A stretch of DNA of 64,000 nt. Source: Marinobacter alexandrii. GTDB taxonomy: Bacteria > Bacteroidota > Bacteroidia > Cytophagales > Cyclobacteriaceae. The translations under genes were made by a program, and so were the position numbers. The notes under the pieces were generated by a model, which was not told the DNA's origin, searched no databases, and was given only the letters and a program-made list of their open reading frames with translations. This document shows positions 8,580-17,511 of the stretch, piece by piece. The stretch covers positions 186,001 to 250,000 of the forward strand of contig JBDWTN010000007.1 in assembly GCA_039984955.1 (NCBI GenBank), read 5' to 3'. Each line of letters opens with the position of its first letter. The stretch's first letter is position 1.

Positions 8580-10295
8580 ATGCGAAAACGTGACAGCTTA
8601 TTCAGAAGCGTCATCCTGATTTTGCTGATGGGCTTAGTGCCTTTTATCAGTATATCTCAGGATAGCGATCTGAGGCCTGTAACCAACAAGTACGTAATAA
8701 AGAATGCTACGATTGTACAGGCACCAGGCAAAATCATTAAAAATGGTACCGTCCTGATTGAAAACGGAATTATCAAAGCAGTAGGATCAAGTGTTGCTAT
8801 ACCGGCAGATGCCTGGGTAGTGAATGCTGATTCTATGTTTGTTTATGCCGGATTTATCAGTGGTCTATCCAACATTGGTGTAGAGAAACCAAAAGATAAA
8901 GATCGAAAAGACGACAGAAAATTGACTGGAACGCCTTCTTATGAACGAGCAGGAATCACTCCTGGTAACACCGTGAGAGATATGCTCAAGCCCAGCGATA
9001 AGTCTGTTGCAGATTTCAGAAAGCTAGGATTCACGGCTTCTCACAGTGTTCCTCATACAGGAATGCTTCCGGGAACAGGATCAATCGTGCTATTGGGAGG
9101 ATCTAACGGAGACAACATGGTCATTAAGGATCAAATCTCTATGTATTCTCAGCTTTCCGGAGCAGATGGCGTATACCCAAACACTGTAATCGGTGTGATG
9201 GCGAAGTACCGAGACCTCTACAGAAAAGCAAACCAGGCAAGAGGTTATCAAAGCAAATACAATAGCAATTCCAATGGCATGGAGCGTCCTACTCCAGATG
9301 CGACCATTGAGGCCTTGTACCCAGTTGTTTCGAAACAATTGACGGTAGCTTTCAAAGCAGAAAGTGTAAAAGATGTGATGCGTGTAATTTCACTTCAACG
9401 TGACCTTGGATTCAAAATGATGCTTGGCGAAGTGAAGCAAGGGTGGGATGCAATTCCAGCCATCAAGGGGACAGGCGCTCCAGTATTCCTTTCGTTAGAC
9501 CTTCCTGAATGGAAGGAAGAAGAAAAAAAAGAGGCGAAAGAAGGAGATGATGAGGAAAAAGAAGAGAAAGAACCAACAGCAGCAGAACTGGAGAAAAAGG
9601 CATTAGAAGCTCGCAAGATGGAGATGATCAAGAACTACTATACGCAAGCTGGAAAATTCAGCAGCAATGGTGTCAAGTTTGGATTCTCTACCATGGAAGT
9701 GAAATCAAAAGACTTTAAAACAAATCTTCTGAAAGTGATTGAAAATGGCCTTTCTGAGGATAAAGCGCTTGCAGCACTAACTACAGAGCCAGCAAGTATT
9801 CTGGGAGTATCCAGTTTGATGGGAACGGTAGAGGCTGGCAAAATGGCTAACCTGATTATTTCAGATACGGCTTACTTCTCAAAAGATGCCAACGTGAGGT
9901 ACGTTTTTGTAGACGGCATGAAGTATGATTATGAAGTGAAAAAGAAGAAAAAGAAGAAAAGCAGCGGTGAAAGTGGTGAAGAAGCTGTTGATGCAGCCGG
10001 TGTTTGGAACTACACGACTGAGACCCCACAAGGAAATGGAAGTGGCGTAATCACTATTAAGGGTACTCCTGGAGATTACAGCGGAACGATCACGGTCAGC
10101 TTTAATGGAAGCACAAACGACATTCAGGATGTAGAGGTAGATGGTACCAATGTTGCCTTCAGTTTCAAACTGAATATGGGTGAAGAAATCAATGTAGATA
10201 TCACGATGGATATAGACGGTGATTCTTTTGAAGGAACTTTATCTGTAGCAGCATTTGGCAGCTTCCCTATGGAAGGGTCACGTGATCCTAAATGA
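8580..10295 (+). CDS. amidohydrolase-like periplasmic protein without metal ligands
   Basis: A 571-residue protein with a signal peptide (SVILILLMGLVPFISISQ). Residues 40-75 form the beta-sandwich typical of amidohydrolases (IIKNGTVLIENGIIKAVGS), but where active members have PGxIDxHxH this one has YAGFISGLSNIG, so the first metal pair is absent. The barrel continues to LTTEPASILGVSSLMGTVEAG. A highly charged Glu/Lys stretch (about 305-345) interrupts the barrel, and a poly-Lys/Ser linker (about 452-465) joins it to a C-terminal beta domain of about 100 residues. It is probably a pseudoenzyme. It heads a run of three related genes, 85 bases before the next. Confidence 0.85.
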   Translation: MRKRDSLFRSVILILLMGLVPFISISQDSDLRPVTNKYVIKNATIVQAPGKIIKNGTVLIENGIIKAVGSSVAIPADAWVVNADSMFVYAGFISGLSNIGVEKPKDKDRKDDRKLTGTPSYERAGITPGNTVRDMLKPSDKSVADFRKLGFTASHSVPHTGMLPGTGSIVLLGGSNGDNMVIKDQISMYSQLSGADGVYPNTVIGVMAKYRDLYRKANQARGYQSKYNSNSNGMERPTPDATIEALYPVVSKQLTVAFKAESVKDVMRVISLQRDLGFKMMLGEVKQGWDAIPAIKGTGAPVFLSLDLPEWKEEEKKEAKEGDDEEKEEKEPTAAELEKKALEARKMEMIKNYYTQAGKFSSNGVKFGFSTMEVKSKDFKTNLLKVIENGLSEDKALAALTTEPASILGVSSLMGTVEAGKMANLIISDTAYFSKDANVRYVFVDGMKYDYEVKKKKKKKSSGESGEEAVDAAGVWNYTTETPQGNGSGVITIKGTPGDYSGTITVSFNGSTNDIQDVEVDGTNVAFSFKLNMGEEINVDITMDIDGDSFEGTLSVAAFGSFPMEGSRDPK

Positions 10296-10380
10296 ATGAG
10301 CATAGCTCACCTTTAATATTGAGATAATGAATTGTTTCAACTACAATCTGAAGCAAACAGCTTAATAAAAACATATTAAA

Positions 10381-11730
10381 ATGAAGAAAATAAATATAAT
10401 CATAGCCCTACTCCTCACTGTCACTTTTGTGATGGCACAGGAAAAAGGCAGTGTGCTTATTAAAAACGGAACGGTATTGACTGTAACGAATGGCACACTC
10501 GAAAACACGGACGTTTTGATCCGAGATGGAAAGATCTCTAAAATTGGAACAGGACTGAGCGCTCCAAGCGGAGCAAAAACCATTGATGCCAATGGAATGT
10601 ATGTGATGCCTGGCATCATTGATGCGCACTCTCACCTTGCACTTGATGCAGTGAACGAAGCGACTAATCCAGTTACTGCTGAAGTATGGGTAGGTGATGC
10701 TCTTAATCCTTTAGATGTTGGAATCTACCAGGCGTTGGCCGGTGGAGTTACTTCAGCTCACTCCATGCATGGATCTGCCAATGCGATTGGTGGGCAGTGC
10801 GAGACTGTGAAGTTTCGATATGGGGAAATTGATCCAGACAAAATGCGAATGGCGGGTGCACCTCGTACCATTAAGTTTGCATTGGGAGAAAATCCAACCA
10901 GAGTTCATGGAAGTGGAAACGGCATTTTGCCGCGTACACGTATGGGCGTTGAGCATGTTATAAGAAGTTCATTTCAGCAAGCCAAAGAATACATGCAGGC
11001 GATGGATAAATACAATGCTGGAAAAGGAAAGAAAGGCTTTAAAGGAAAAGCTCCAGCTTATGATCTAAGAATGGAGACTTTAGCTGATATTCTTCGAGGT
11101 GATATCATCATTCACTGTCACTCCTATCGGGCTGATGAAATTTACATGCTGATGAAAGTATGTGAAGATTTTGGAATCAAAAGATTGGTTTTCCAGCATG
11201 TAAATGAGGGGTTCAAAGTAGCTCCTGAGCTCGCTAAATGGGGAGCAGGTGCTTCGATTTTTGCTGATTGGTGGGCTTACAAATTTGAAGTTTATTATAG
11301 CACGGCGTACAATGCTGCTATATTGACTAAGAATGGTGTGACTACTTCTATCAACTCTGATTCTGGTGAACTTATTCGTCACCTGTACCACGAAGCTGCT
11401 AAGTCTCAACGGTATGGTGGACTAACAGATGATGAAGCTCTTTCACTGATTACGATCAACCCAGCGAAACAGCTAGGTATTGCTAGCAGAGTAGGATCAT
11501 TGGAAGAAGGAAAAGAAGGTGATGTAGCGATTTTCAAGAATCACCCATTATCCATTTATGGTGTTCCAATGATGACTATTGTTGATGGTATCGTTCGATT
11601 TGACAGAGAGAATGATGCCGACGATATGCGTATCTATCCAGATCCGGAAGAAAAAATTGATGTGACTCACTGGCAAGCAGAAGATCACGATCGATGCATG
11701 CAGAACACAGAATTTTTATTTCATGAATAG
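10381..11730 (+). CDS. periplasmic amidohydrolase (metal-dependent)
   Basis: A 449-residue protein with a signal peptide (IIIALLLTVTFVMAQ). Unlike its two neighbours it keeps the amidohydrolase metal set: HSH in MPGIIDAHSHLAL, His in DIIIHCHSYRADE, His in RLVFQHVNEG and Asp in TSINSDSGEL. The C-terminal INPAKQLGIASRVGSLEEG closes the composite sandwich, as in imidazolonepropionase-like enzymes. It is probably a periplasmic hydrolase of cyclic amides or peptides; the substrate is not evident. It is the middle gene of the three-gene run and may supply the only catalytic site, with the flanking proteins as partners (inference). Confidence 0.88.
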   Translation: MKKINIIIALLLTVTFVMAQEKGSVLIKNGTVLTVTNGTLENTDVLIRDGKISKIGTGLSAPSGAKTIDANGMYVMPGIIDAHSHLALDAVNEATNPVTAEVWVGDALNPLDVGIYQALAGGVTSAHSMHGSANAIGGQCETVKFRYGEIDPDKMRMAGAPRTIKFALGENPTRVHGSGNGILPRTRMGVEHVIRSSFQQAKEYMQAMDKYNAGKGKKGFKGKAPAYDLRMETLADILRGDIIIHCHSYRADEIYMLMKVCEDFGIKRLVFQHVNEGFKVAPELAKWGAGASIFADWWAYKFEVYYSTAYNAAILTKNGVTTSINSDSGELIRHLYHEAAKSQRYGGLTDDEALSLITINPAKQLGIASRVGSLEEGKEGDVAIFKNHPLSIYGVPMMTIVDGIVRFDRENDADDMRIYPDPEEKIDVTHWQAEDHDRCMQNTEFLFHE

Positions 11731-11745
11731 TTACGAGTAATTAGA

Positions 11746-12016
11746 TACGAGTCACGAGCATGAAGAATTTTAAGCAACTATTGATTTGGCAAAAAGGAAT
11801 GGAGATTTGGAAAGAAGTGTATGTTCTCTCCAAAGATTTTGCAAGATTCCTTCAAATTGCATTAGGTTCTTCATTCGAATTAGAAACTTTTCTAGTTGGT
11901 ATAAAAATGCTTGAATTGAATATTTCGGAAAATGAAGTTGATCACATTCTTCAATTAGTTGATGAAGAACAAAAAATGATTATGAGCTTCAAAAAGAAAA
12001 TAGTAACAGACTCGTA
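11746..12016. repeat. inverted repeats around the four-helix-bundle gene
   Basis: TACGAGTC at 11746-11753 is matched by its exact reverse complement at 12009-12016. The left copy is part of a degenerate run of TACGAGT-like units (11732-11758). The right copy is followed by short units of the form CTCAAAA/CTCAAGA up to about 12040. The flanks therefore form a short imperfect inverted repeat around the 85-residue gene. Similar simple flanks are common next to IVS-type four-helix-bundle genes. Confidence 0.6.
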
Positions 12017-12017
12017 G
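11760..12017 (+). CDS. 23S rRNA IVS-type four-helix-bundle protein, internally deleted
   Basis: An 85-residue product. The N-terminus (MKNFKQLLIWQKGMEIWKEV) and the segment ARFLQIALGSSFELETFL are characteristic of the S23/IVS four-helix-bundle family, whose members are usually near 120 residues. Here the first helix runs straight into the third (SKDFARFLQ). The expected middle part, which usually contains a SIPSNIAEG-like motif, is missing; about 35-40 residues are deleted in frame. The protein is unlikely to form the usual bundle and may be a relic. It sits between two amidohydrolase genes on the same strand and is flanked by inverted repeats, so it was probably inserted into an older operon. 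Confidence 0.75.
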   Translation: MKNFKQLLIWQKGMEIWKEVYVLSKDFARFLQIALGSSFELETFLVGIKMLELNISENEVDHILQLVDEEQKMIMSFKKKIVTDS

Positions 12018-12048
12018 CTCAAAACTCAAGACTCAAAACTTTAAGAAA

Positions 12049-13341
12049 ATGAAAAATATAAAAAATATACTGACCCTGTTTTTACTAGCTCTAACCGGAA
12101 TCACTTTCGGGCAGATCCCTAGCGCAGAAACAGGCACGTTTGCATTGACCAATGCAACAATAGAAACCGTTACAAACGGAACCATTCAAAATGGTACGTT
12201 GATTATTTCAGATGGTAAGATTGCGGAGGTAGGAACGAATGTTTCTATTCCGCAAGGCGCAAAAACGATTGATTGTTCTGGTATGACCATCTATCCAGGA
12301 ATGATTGATGGCGGTACACAAATTGGTTTGGTAGAAGTAAGCTCCGATCCAAGAACACGAGATAACAGTGAGATTGGAGACGTGATTCCCCATATTCAAG
12401 CTTTAACGGCTGTAAATCCAAGTTCTGCTATTCATCCGGTAACCCGTGTGAATGGGGTAACTACAGCACTTACTATGCCTTCAGGTGGATTATTCCCCGG
12501 AACGGCAGCATTGATTAATCTGCATGGATATACTCCAGATCAGATGTATGCTGGGTTCAAAGGAGTAGTCTTGAACTTCCCTGCTACAGGCAGAAGAGGT
12601 CGCTGGGATAGAAGATCAGATGAGGACATCAAGAAAGCTGCTGAGAAGAACCTCAAGAAGCTCAATGATGTTTGGGCAAAAGCAATGCAGTATCATAAGA
12701 TTGACTCAGCATCAGGAGGAAAAGATCAACCTTACTATCCTGAAATGGAAGCTCTGCTCCCTGTAGTTAGAGGTGAAATGAAGCTTTTGGTGAATGTAAA
12801 TGCAGCCAATGATATCAAAGCAGCTTTGAAGTGGATTGACGAAAAAGGTGCTGATGCCATTCTTTGCGGCGTATCAGAAGGCTGGAGAATGGCTGAGGAA
12901 ATAGCTAAAGCTGGAATTCCGGTTGTTACAGGACCAGTATTAAGCAATCCAACCAGAAGCTATGACCGATATGACAGGCCATATGCCAATGCCGGAGCTA
13001 TGCAAAAAGCCGGTGTGAAAGTAGCACTCAGAACAAATGAAGTAGAAAATGTGAGGAATCTCCCTTTCCATGCTGGATTTGCTGCTGCTTATGGAATGGG
13101 GAAAGAAGAAGCTTTAAAAGCGATCACTATCATTCCTGCTGAAATTTTTGGGGTGTCTGACATGTATGGGTCGCTTGAGAAAGGAAAAGTAGCTAACCTA
13201 TTGGTTGCCAATGGTGATCCATTTGAGACGAGCACCATGATAAAATATGTATTCATCGATGGATGGAACATTCCAATGGTGAGTAGACATACTCAGCTCT
13301 ACGAAGAATATCTGAATAGAGCACCAGGGGTGAAGAAGTAA
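12049..13341 (+). CDS. amidohydrolase-like periplasmic protein without metal ligands
   Basis: A 430-residue protein with a signal peptide (LTLFLLALTGITFGQ). The N-terminal sandwich is clear (NATIETVTNGTIQNGTLIIS), but the metal site has become IYPGMIDGGTQIGL in place of DxHxH. The barrel parts GVTTALTMPSGGLFPGTAA and MEALLPVVRGEMKLLVNVN resemble the first gene of the run (MLPGTGSIVLLGG; IEALYPVVSKQLTVAFKAE), so the two are paralogues. The C-terminus ITIIPAEIFGVSDMYGSLEK is typical of the family. It is probably catalytically dead, or active through other residues. A strong terminator follows. Confidence 0.85.
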   Translation: MKNIKNILTLFLLALTGITFGQIPSAETGTFALTNATIETVTNGTIQNGTLIISDGKIAEVGTNVSIPQGAKTIDCSGMTIYPGMIDGGTQIGLVEVSSDPRTRDNSEIGDVIPHIQALTAVNPSSAIHPVTRVNGVTTALTMPSGGLFPGTAALINLHGYTPDQMYAGFKGVVLNFPATGRRGRWDRRSDEDIKKAAEKNLKKLNDVWAKAMQYHKIDSASGGKDQPYYPEMEALLPVVRGEMKLLVNVNAANDIKAALKWIDEKGADAILCGVSEGWRMAEEIAKAGIPVVTGPVLSNPTRSYDRYDRPYANAGAMQKAGVKVALRTNEVENVRNLPFHAGFAAAYGMGKEEALKAITIIPAEIFGVSDMYGSLEKGKVANLLVANGDPFETSTMIKYVFIDGWNIPMVSRHTQLYEEYLNRAPGVKK

Positions 13342-13356
13342 ATTCTTTTTTACAAT

Positions 13357-13400
13357 CAAAAGCCCTTGTCTTTGAATCCCATTCAAGACAAGGGCTTTTT
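13357..13400 (+). terminator. intrinsic terminator after the amidohydrolase run
   Basis: A long hairpin: AAAAGCCCTTGTCTT with TGAA, a short TCCCA loop, then TTCAAGACAAGGGCTTTTT. There is one unpaired T in the left arm. The arms are about 18 base pairs, followed by a T run. It lies 16 bases after the last amidohydrolase stop. Confidence 0.85.
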
Positions 13401-13505
13401 GATACACCATTTGATCTTAAACAATGTTAGTTCGGCTATTCATAAGTTATCAAACTTTCCTGTTGTTATACAGGTTGATTCTAAAAACCCAATTATTTTA
13501 CACCC

Positions 13506-14273
13506 ATGATCAGTTTTGGAAAGAAAAAATATAATCTAGGTATTGCCATGGGAGGCGGTGGTGCTAGAGGATTTGCTCACTTAGGAGTCATGGAAGCACT
13601 GGCGGAAAAAGGTATTAAACCGGATATCATTTCTGGCGTAAGTGCAGGGGCCATAGCAGGTGCATTCATTGCTTCAGGTCAAAGCCCTCGAGATGCTTTC
13701 GATCTTATGAAGAAATACAACTTTACTGGGCTTGCTAAACTCACAGGTTTCAAACAAGGTCTCTTAAGTTTAACGAAGATGAAAGAAGATCTAGAAAAGA
13801 AGATTAAAGCCAAAAATCTTGAGGATTTGGATATACCTCTTATAGTCACGGTAAGCAACATGCTAGAGGGCAAAGTCGAATACCTATCAGAAGGACCTCT
13901 TTCAACCATTGTACAAGCATCTGCATCTATTCCTATCATCTTCAGTCCAGTTGAATACCAGGGGAAACTTTATAATGATGGAGGTTTATTTGATAATCTA
14001 CCTATCAAACCTCTCCAAGACAACTGCAAAAAAATCATTTCTATTAGCATAAGTCCTATTCAGAAGCTTGATGAGTTGAAAAATCTAAAAGAAGTCGTCT
14101 TCAGAATGTTTCAGTTGGCTATCAATACATCATCAGAGGAAATTGCAGCAAACTCTGACCTATGCATAGAACCGCTAGAACTAGCTAACTATGATATCAT
14201 GGATACAAAAAATGCCGAAAAAATATTTGAGATTGGCTATAATTATGCAAAGAATCTAGACATTAAGTTGTAA
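13506..14273 (+). CDS. patatin-like phospholipase (RssA/NTE type)
   Basis: A 255-residue cytoplasmic protein. The glycine-rich oxyanion loop GGGGARGFAHLG (about 16-27), the nucleophile motif GVSAG (Ser 46) and the catalytic Asp motif NDGG (Asp 158) form the Ser-Asp dyad of patatin-type lipid acyl hydrolases. No signal peptide or added domain is present, so it resembles the short RssA-like members rather than the outer-membrane PlpD group. It is monocistronic and converges with the next gene, with three bases between the stops. Confidence 0.9.
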   Translation: MISFGKKKYNLGIAMGGGGARGFAHLGVMEALAEKGIKPDIISGVSAGAIAGAFIASGQSPRDAFDLMKKYNFTGLAKLTGFKQGLLSLTKMKEDLEKKIKAKNLEDLDIPLIVTVSNMLEGKVEYLSEGPLSTIVQASASIPIIFSPVEYQGKLYNDGGLFDNLPIKPLQDNCKKIISISISPIQKLDELKNLKEVVFRMFQLAINTSSEEIAANSDLCIEPLELANYDIMDTKNAEKIFEIGYNYAKNLDIKL

Positions 14274-14276
14274 AAT

Positions 14277-14867
14277 CTAGTTTCTGAGATTGTATCTGAT
14301 CCCTGTTTTTAAGGACCACTGTTGATTCACAAAGACATCACTAAACTCATCAAAATCAGATTTAGTATCTCTAAAAATAGCGTTGGCTCCTATCCCTATT
14401 GTTTGTGTTATGCTTAGCTTATCACTTAAATTCAAAAGAACACCAGCACTGGCACTAAGAAACACGTTATTATCGATCTGCTCTATCTCGTTGCTCACAA
14501 ATGAGTTACTATTCGTATCAAAAATCTGTGAATTCTGAACATCTTTAATACGCTGTGATATAAAATCAAATGAATGAAACATGTTCCATTTTGCTGATTT
14601 ACCATGTGGGAAATTTTCATAACCCACGGCAATTCCAGTCAATTTTAAAGCGTCCCTTTCTTCAATTTGATCACCAAAAGAAAACAATAATGCAGGCCCG
14701 ATGCTCCATGCATGATTATCAAAATCAAACCTTACGGATGGAGAAATAATGAAAGCGTCTTCCTTATCTAACTTATTGAAACTAACGTCTATTGATGATA
14801 TTTCCTGTGAAAAAACATAACTGACCATTGCAAAAAGCATAAAAACACCTACTACCATTTTTTTCAT
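14277..14867 (-). CDS. secreted or outer-membrane beta-rich protein, unknown
   Basis: A 196-residue protein from the ATG at 14867, chosen because it gives a signal peptide directly (KKMVVGVFMLFAMVSYVFSQ); a start at 14888 would add seven residues before it. The mature part is made of alternating strands (SVRFDFDNHAWSIGPALLFS; KLTGIAVGYENF; LSITQTIGIGANAIFRDT) and ends with LKTGIRYNLRN, the terminal-strand style of small outer-membrane beta-barrels. No family was recognised and the role is unknown. Confidence 0.65.
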   Translation of the reverse strand: MKKMVVGVFMLFAMVSYVFSQEISSIDVSFNKLDKEDAFIISPSVRFDFDNHAWSIGPALLFSFGDQIEERDALKLTGIAVGYENFPHGKSAKWNMFHSFDFISQRIKDVQNSQIFDTNSNSFVSNEIEQIDNNVFLSASAGVLLNLSDKLSITQTIGIGANAIFRDTKSDFDEFSDVFVNQQWSLKTGIRYNLRN

Positions 14868-14937
14868 ACTCAAATGTATCATATGCAAATTGATCTAGCG
14901 AGTCCTAAAGGTGACATTCAATTAATCCATAACAGAA

Positions 14938-14945
14938 TATCTTTG
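14938..14945 (+). promoter_or_regulatory. -7 box TATCTTTG for the next gene
   Basis: TATCTTTG is an exact match to the Bacteroidota -7 consensus TAnnTTTG. It ends four bases before the ATG at 14950, so transcription would start at or inside the start codon (leaderless). No clear -33 TTG is seen at the usual spacing. Confidence 0.5.
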
Positions 14946-14949
14946 ACCA

Positions 14950-15954
14950 ATGAGAATTACTTTCCTGATCATTGTTTCCTTACTATTCAGCTGCAAAGAA
15001 AACTATGAGGTACCCAATCATACCCCAGGTGTGGTGAAAGTATTTGATGATCTACTGATGGTGGCATATGGAGAAGGTGGGTTAGTTATTTCGAGTGAAA
15101 ATTCCGGCCAAATACTCACTCAAATTTTTCCTCCTAACGGAATGAATAGTATTGATGATTTTGATGTAGATGGAGACTTGATTTTTGTGTTAGATTCAAG
15201 AGGAAGAGACTTTATGGCTGTCTTTTCATTTGATGGGAATAATGTCAGTCTCGTGTCAGATCCAGTAACGGTAGAGGGCGGGCCATTCAATGGGATCTCT
15301 GCTGTTTCAGGAAATCTTGTAGTTTCTGGTGGTACTACGTTCCTCAATAGATTTACTTACTCTGAAAAAGGAGATGTCCAAGGGCCCATCTCATTTGGTC
15401 GAGATAGAGGTCACCCTGATGTGCTTTTATCAACCAATGGACAAGCTGCTTTTATTTCCACTGATTTTGGTATAGGGTTAGATATTGAGAGGTTTGGAGT
15501 TACGTCACTTTTTATTGGTGACGAATTAGACATACCGTACGTCATTTCCGAATTGGGTATTGCTGAATCAGGGCTTACCGAAGGGCTTACATCACCAGTA
15601 GGTTTCCCTATACAGTCAGTCATATATAACGACAATCTCCTAGTCGCACATGGGGGTGGATTGACAATTATTGATTTGATAGAAGACTATGTATTTGGAT
15701 CCAATAATATGATTGATATTGGCATCAATGCTATTTCAGTAGATGTAGATTCAGATATTGCGTACGTTATTGGGTATCAAGAGACAATACCTTCACTGGT
15801 TAGAGTTGATATAACAGACCTGAGTGCTCCAACAATCATTAGTACCGAAGCTCTTCCAACCAATGGTAGCATTCCAACATCCGTTGCTGTAGGAACTAGC
15901 AATGTTTATATAGCAGCTGGTAAGGCTGGATTAATTACACTCCCAAAGAATTAA
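14950..15954 (+). CDS. beta-propeller-like lipoprotein
   Basis: A 334-residue protein with a lipoprotein signal (MRITFLIIVSLLFSC, Cys 15). The mature part is a chain of similar units of about 45 residues containing VxVxxDxAYVxG-type strands (VDVDSDIAYVIGYQ; VAVGTSNVYIAAGKAGL), as in LVIVD-type beta-propellers. No catalytic residues are evident; a binding or structural role at the envelope is likely. It is monocistronic. A TATCTTTG promoter box just before the ATG suggests a leaderless mRNA. Confidence 0.7.
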   Translation: MRITFLIIVSLLFSCKENYEVPNHTPGVVKVFDDLLMVAYGEGGLVISSENSGQILTQIFPPNGMNSIDDFDVDGDLIFVLDSRGRDFMAVFSFDGNNVSLVSDPVTVEGGPFNGISAVSGNLVVSGGTTFLNRFTYSEKGDVQGPISFGRDRGHPDVLLSTNGQAAFISTDFGIGLDIERFGVTSLFIGDELDIPYVISELGIAESGLTEGLTSPVGFPIQSVIYNDNLLVAHGGGLTIIDLIEDYVFGSNNMIDIGINAISVDVDSDIAYVIGYQETIPSLVRVDITDLSAPTIISTEALPTNGSIPTSVAVGTSNVYIAAGKAGLITLPKN

Positions 15955-15983
15955 TTCATACGCATGGAAGATTAAATTCTCAA

Positions 15984-16013
15984 TTGAGATATCAGAAGGG
16001 TTGACTAAATTTA
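15984..16013 (+). promoter_or_regulatory. promoter TTG-N19-TAAATTTA
   Basis: TTG at 15984-15986 and TAAATTTA at 16006-16013 are 19 bases apart, the normal spacing for Bacteroidota -33 and -7 elements (consensus TTG / TAnnTTTG; the last base here is A). The ATG at 16017 begins four bases after the -7 box, so the mRNA would be leaderless. Confidence 0.55.
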
Positions 16014-16016
16014 GAT

Positions 16017-16373
16017 ATGAGTTCTACATTAATCTTCACAAATCTTGTTGTTGGGCCCCTTCTACTAGTGTTTGCATTGATATTCAAAATGTATCCTCCT
16101 AAGAAGATCAATCACATTTACGGGTACCGCACAAAACGTTCAATGAAATCTCAGGAAGCATGGGACGCTTCAAATAAATATGGTAATGATTTAATGTTAT
16201 GGACCGCTATCATTACGGTCGTATCTCAAATCATATTGTATTTAGTATTTGACCCAACAACTGCTTTGCTTACTGCTTGTGTAATCATGTGTATCCTATT
16301 AGTAGTGATGGTCTTTGTAGTAGAAAATTATCTAAAAAAGAACTTCAATTCCAACGGGGAGTGGAAAACATAG
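16017..16373 (+). CDS. SdpI-family membrane protein
   Basis: A 118-residue protein with three hydrophobic segments (about 6-25, 60-79, 82-104). The loop after the first segment carries the SdpI signature NHIYGYRTKRSMKSQEAWD. In Bacillus, SdpI is an immunity and signalling protein against the SdpC toxin; in most other bacteria the function of such proteins is unknown, and no toxin gene is nearby. The start is supported by the promoter just upstream. The DUF748 protein gene begins 43 bases later and may be co-transcribed. Confidence 0.85.
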   Translation: MSSTLIFTNLVVGPLLLVFALIFKMYPPKKINHIYGYRTKRSMKSQEAWDASNKYGNDLMLWTAIITVVSQIILYLVFDPTTALLTACVIMCILLVVMVFVVENYLKKNFNSNGEWKT

Positions 16374-16416
16374 GTAGGTAGAATTGTTTTTAAAAAGTGC
16401 AGAATAGGAAGGAAAA

Positions 16417-17511
16417 ATGAAAGTCAGAAAGAAAGTCAGAAAAGTAGCATTAGGAATCATCATTCTGTTGATTATACTGCATGTTTCTCTTCCATTTATT
16501 TTAGTTAGATATGTTAATAACACGCTTAATGAAATACCCGACTACAAAGGTTCAGTCGAGTGGATTCATGTCAATTTATTTAGAGGGGCATACCAAGTAC
16601 ATTCATTGGAATTACTTGTTGAAAGCGAAGACTCTTACGAGCCTTTTTTCAAAACAAAGACAATTGATCTATCTATTGAATGGAGGGCTCTTCTTAGGGG
16701 CCGTATAGTTGGCGAACTTATTTTCACCCAACCTGAATTAGTATTCATTGCTCTTAGTTCTGACAGTGCTGAGTCTAACAAAGAGAGTTCTTCCAATCAA
16801 AATGAGAAGAATGTCGATTGGACCAAACCACTTAAAGATTTGATGCCATTAGCTATCAATAGATTTGAGATAATTAGCGGTTCCATACATTATAAGGATT
16901 TAAATAGTGATCCTGAAGTTGATATTTTTCTTGACCAACTCAATGGTCTCGCAACTAACTTAAGTAATGCGGAAACTTCATCAAAAGAACTTCCCTCTGA
17001 GCTAAAATTAAGCGGTAAGTCCATTGGCAATGGTCAATTGGAGATCGATGGCTATCTAAATGTTTTACTCCCTACCCCTAACTTTGATTTCAATCTATCC
17101 TTCGAAGAAGTAGATATGACGTCTCTCAATGATTTCACAAAAGCTTACACAAATATTGACTTTGAAAGAGGAACCCTAAATGTCTATGGTGAATTTGCAG
17201 GACAGGACGGACAATTTGATGGTTATATCAAACCATTAATTAAAGATTTGAAATTGGTTGATTTCAAAAAAGATAAAAAGAAGCCATTCAAATTAATTTG
17301 GGAGTCTATTGTAGGGACATTAGCTGAGATATTTGAAAACCAAGGCGAAGATCAATTTGCGACGAAAGTCCCTTTAAAAGGAAGCTATGAAAATATCAAT
17401 TCTAAAACATGGCCTGCTGTAAGAGGTGTATTGAAAAATGCTTTTATTGAGGCTTTTAAAACGAAACATGATGATAGCATCAATTTGAAAAAGAAAGACG
17501 AAAAAGACTAA
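16417..17511 (+). CDS. DUF748 / AsmA-like envelope protein
   Basis: A 364-residue protein with one N-terminal membrane anchor (IILLIILHVSLPFILVRYV) and a long periplasmic part. The region about 30-120 (HVNLFRGAYQVHSLELLVE; IDLSIEWRALLRGRIVGE; FTQPELVFI) has the repeated-strand layout of DUF748/AsmA proteins, which are thought to act in envelope lipid transport or assembly. The C-terminus is rich in Lys and Asp. An AGGA stretch lies just before the ATG. It converges with the histidine kinase gene. Confidence 0.75.
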   Translation: MKVRKKVRKVALGIIILLIILHVSLPFILVRYVNNTLNEIPDYKGSVEWIHVNLFRGAYQVHSLELLVESEDSYEPFFKTKTIDLSIEWRALLRGRIVGELIFTQPELVFIALSSDSAESNKESSSNQNEKNVDWTKPLKDLMPLAINRFEIISGSIHYKDLNSDPEVDIFLDQLNGLATNLSNAETSSKELPSELKLSGKSIGNGQLEIDGYLNVLLPTPNFDFNLSFEEVDMTSLNDFTKAYTNIDFERGTLNVYGEFAGQDGQFDGYIKPLIKDLKLVDFKKDKKKPFKLIWESIVGTLAEIFENQGEDQFATKVPLKGSYENINSKTWPAVRGVLKNAFIEAFKTKHDDSINLKKKDEKD

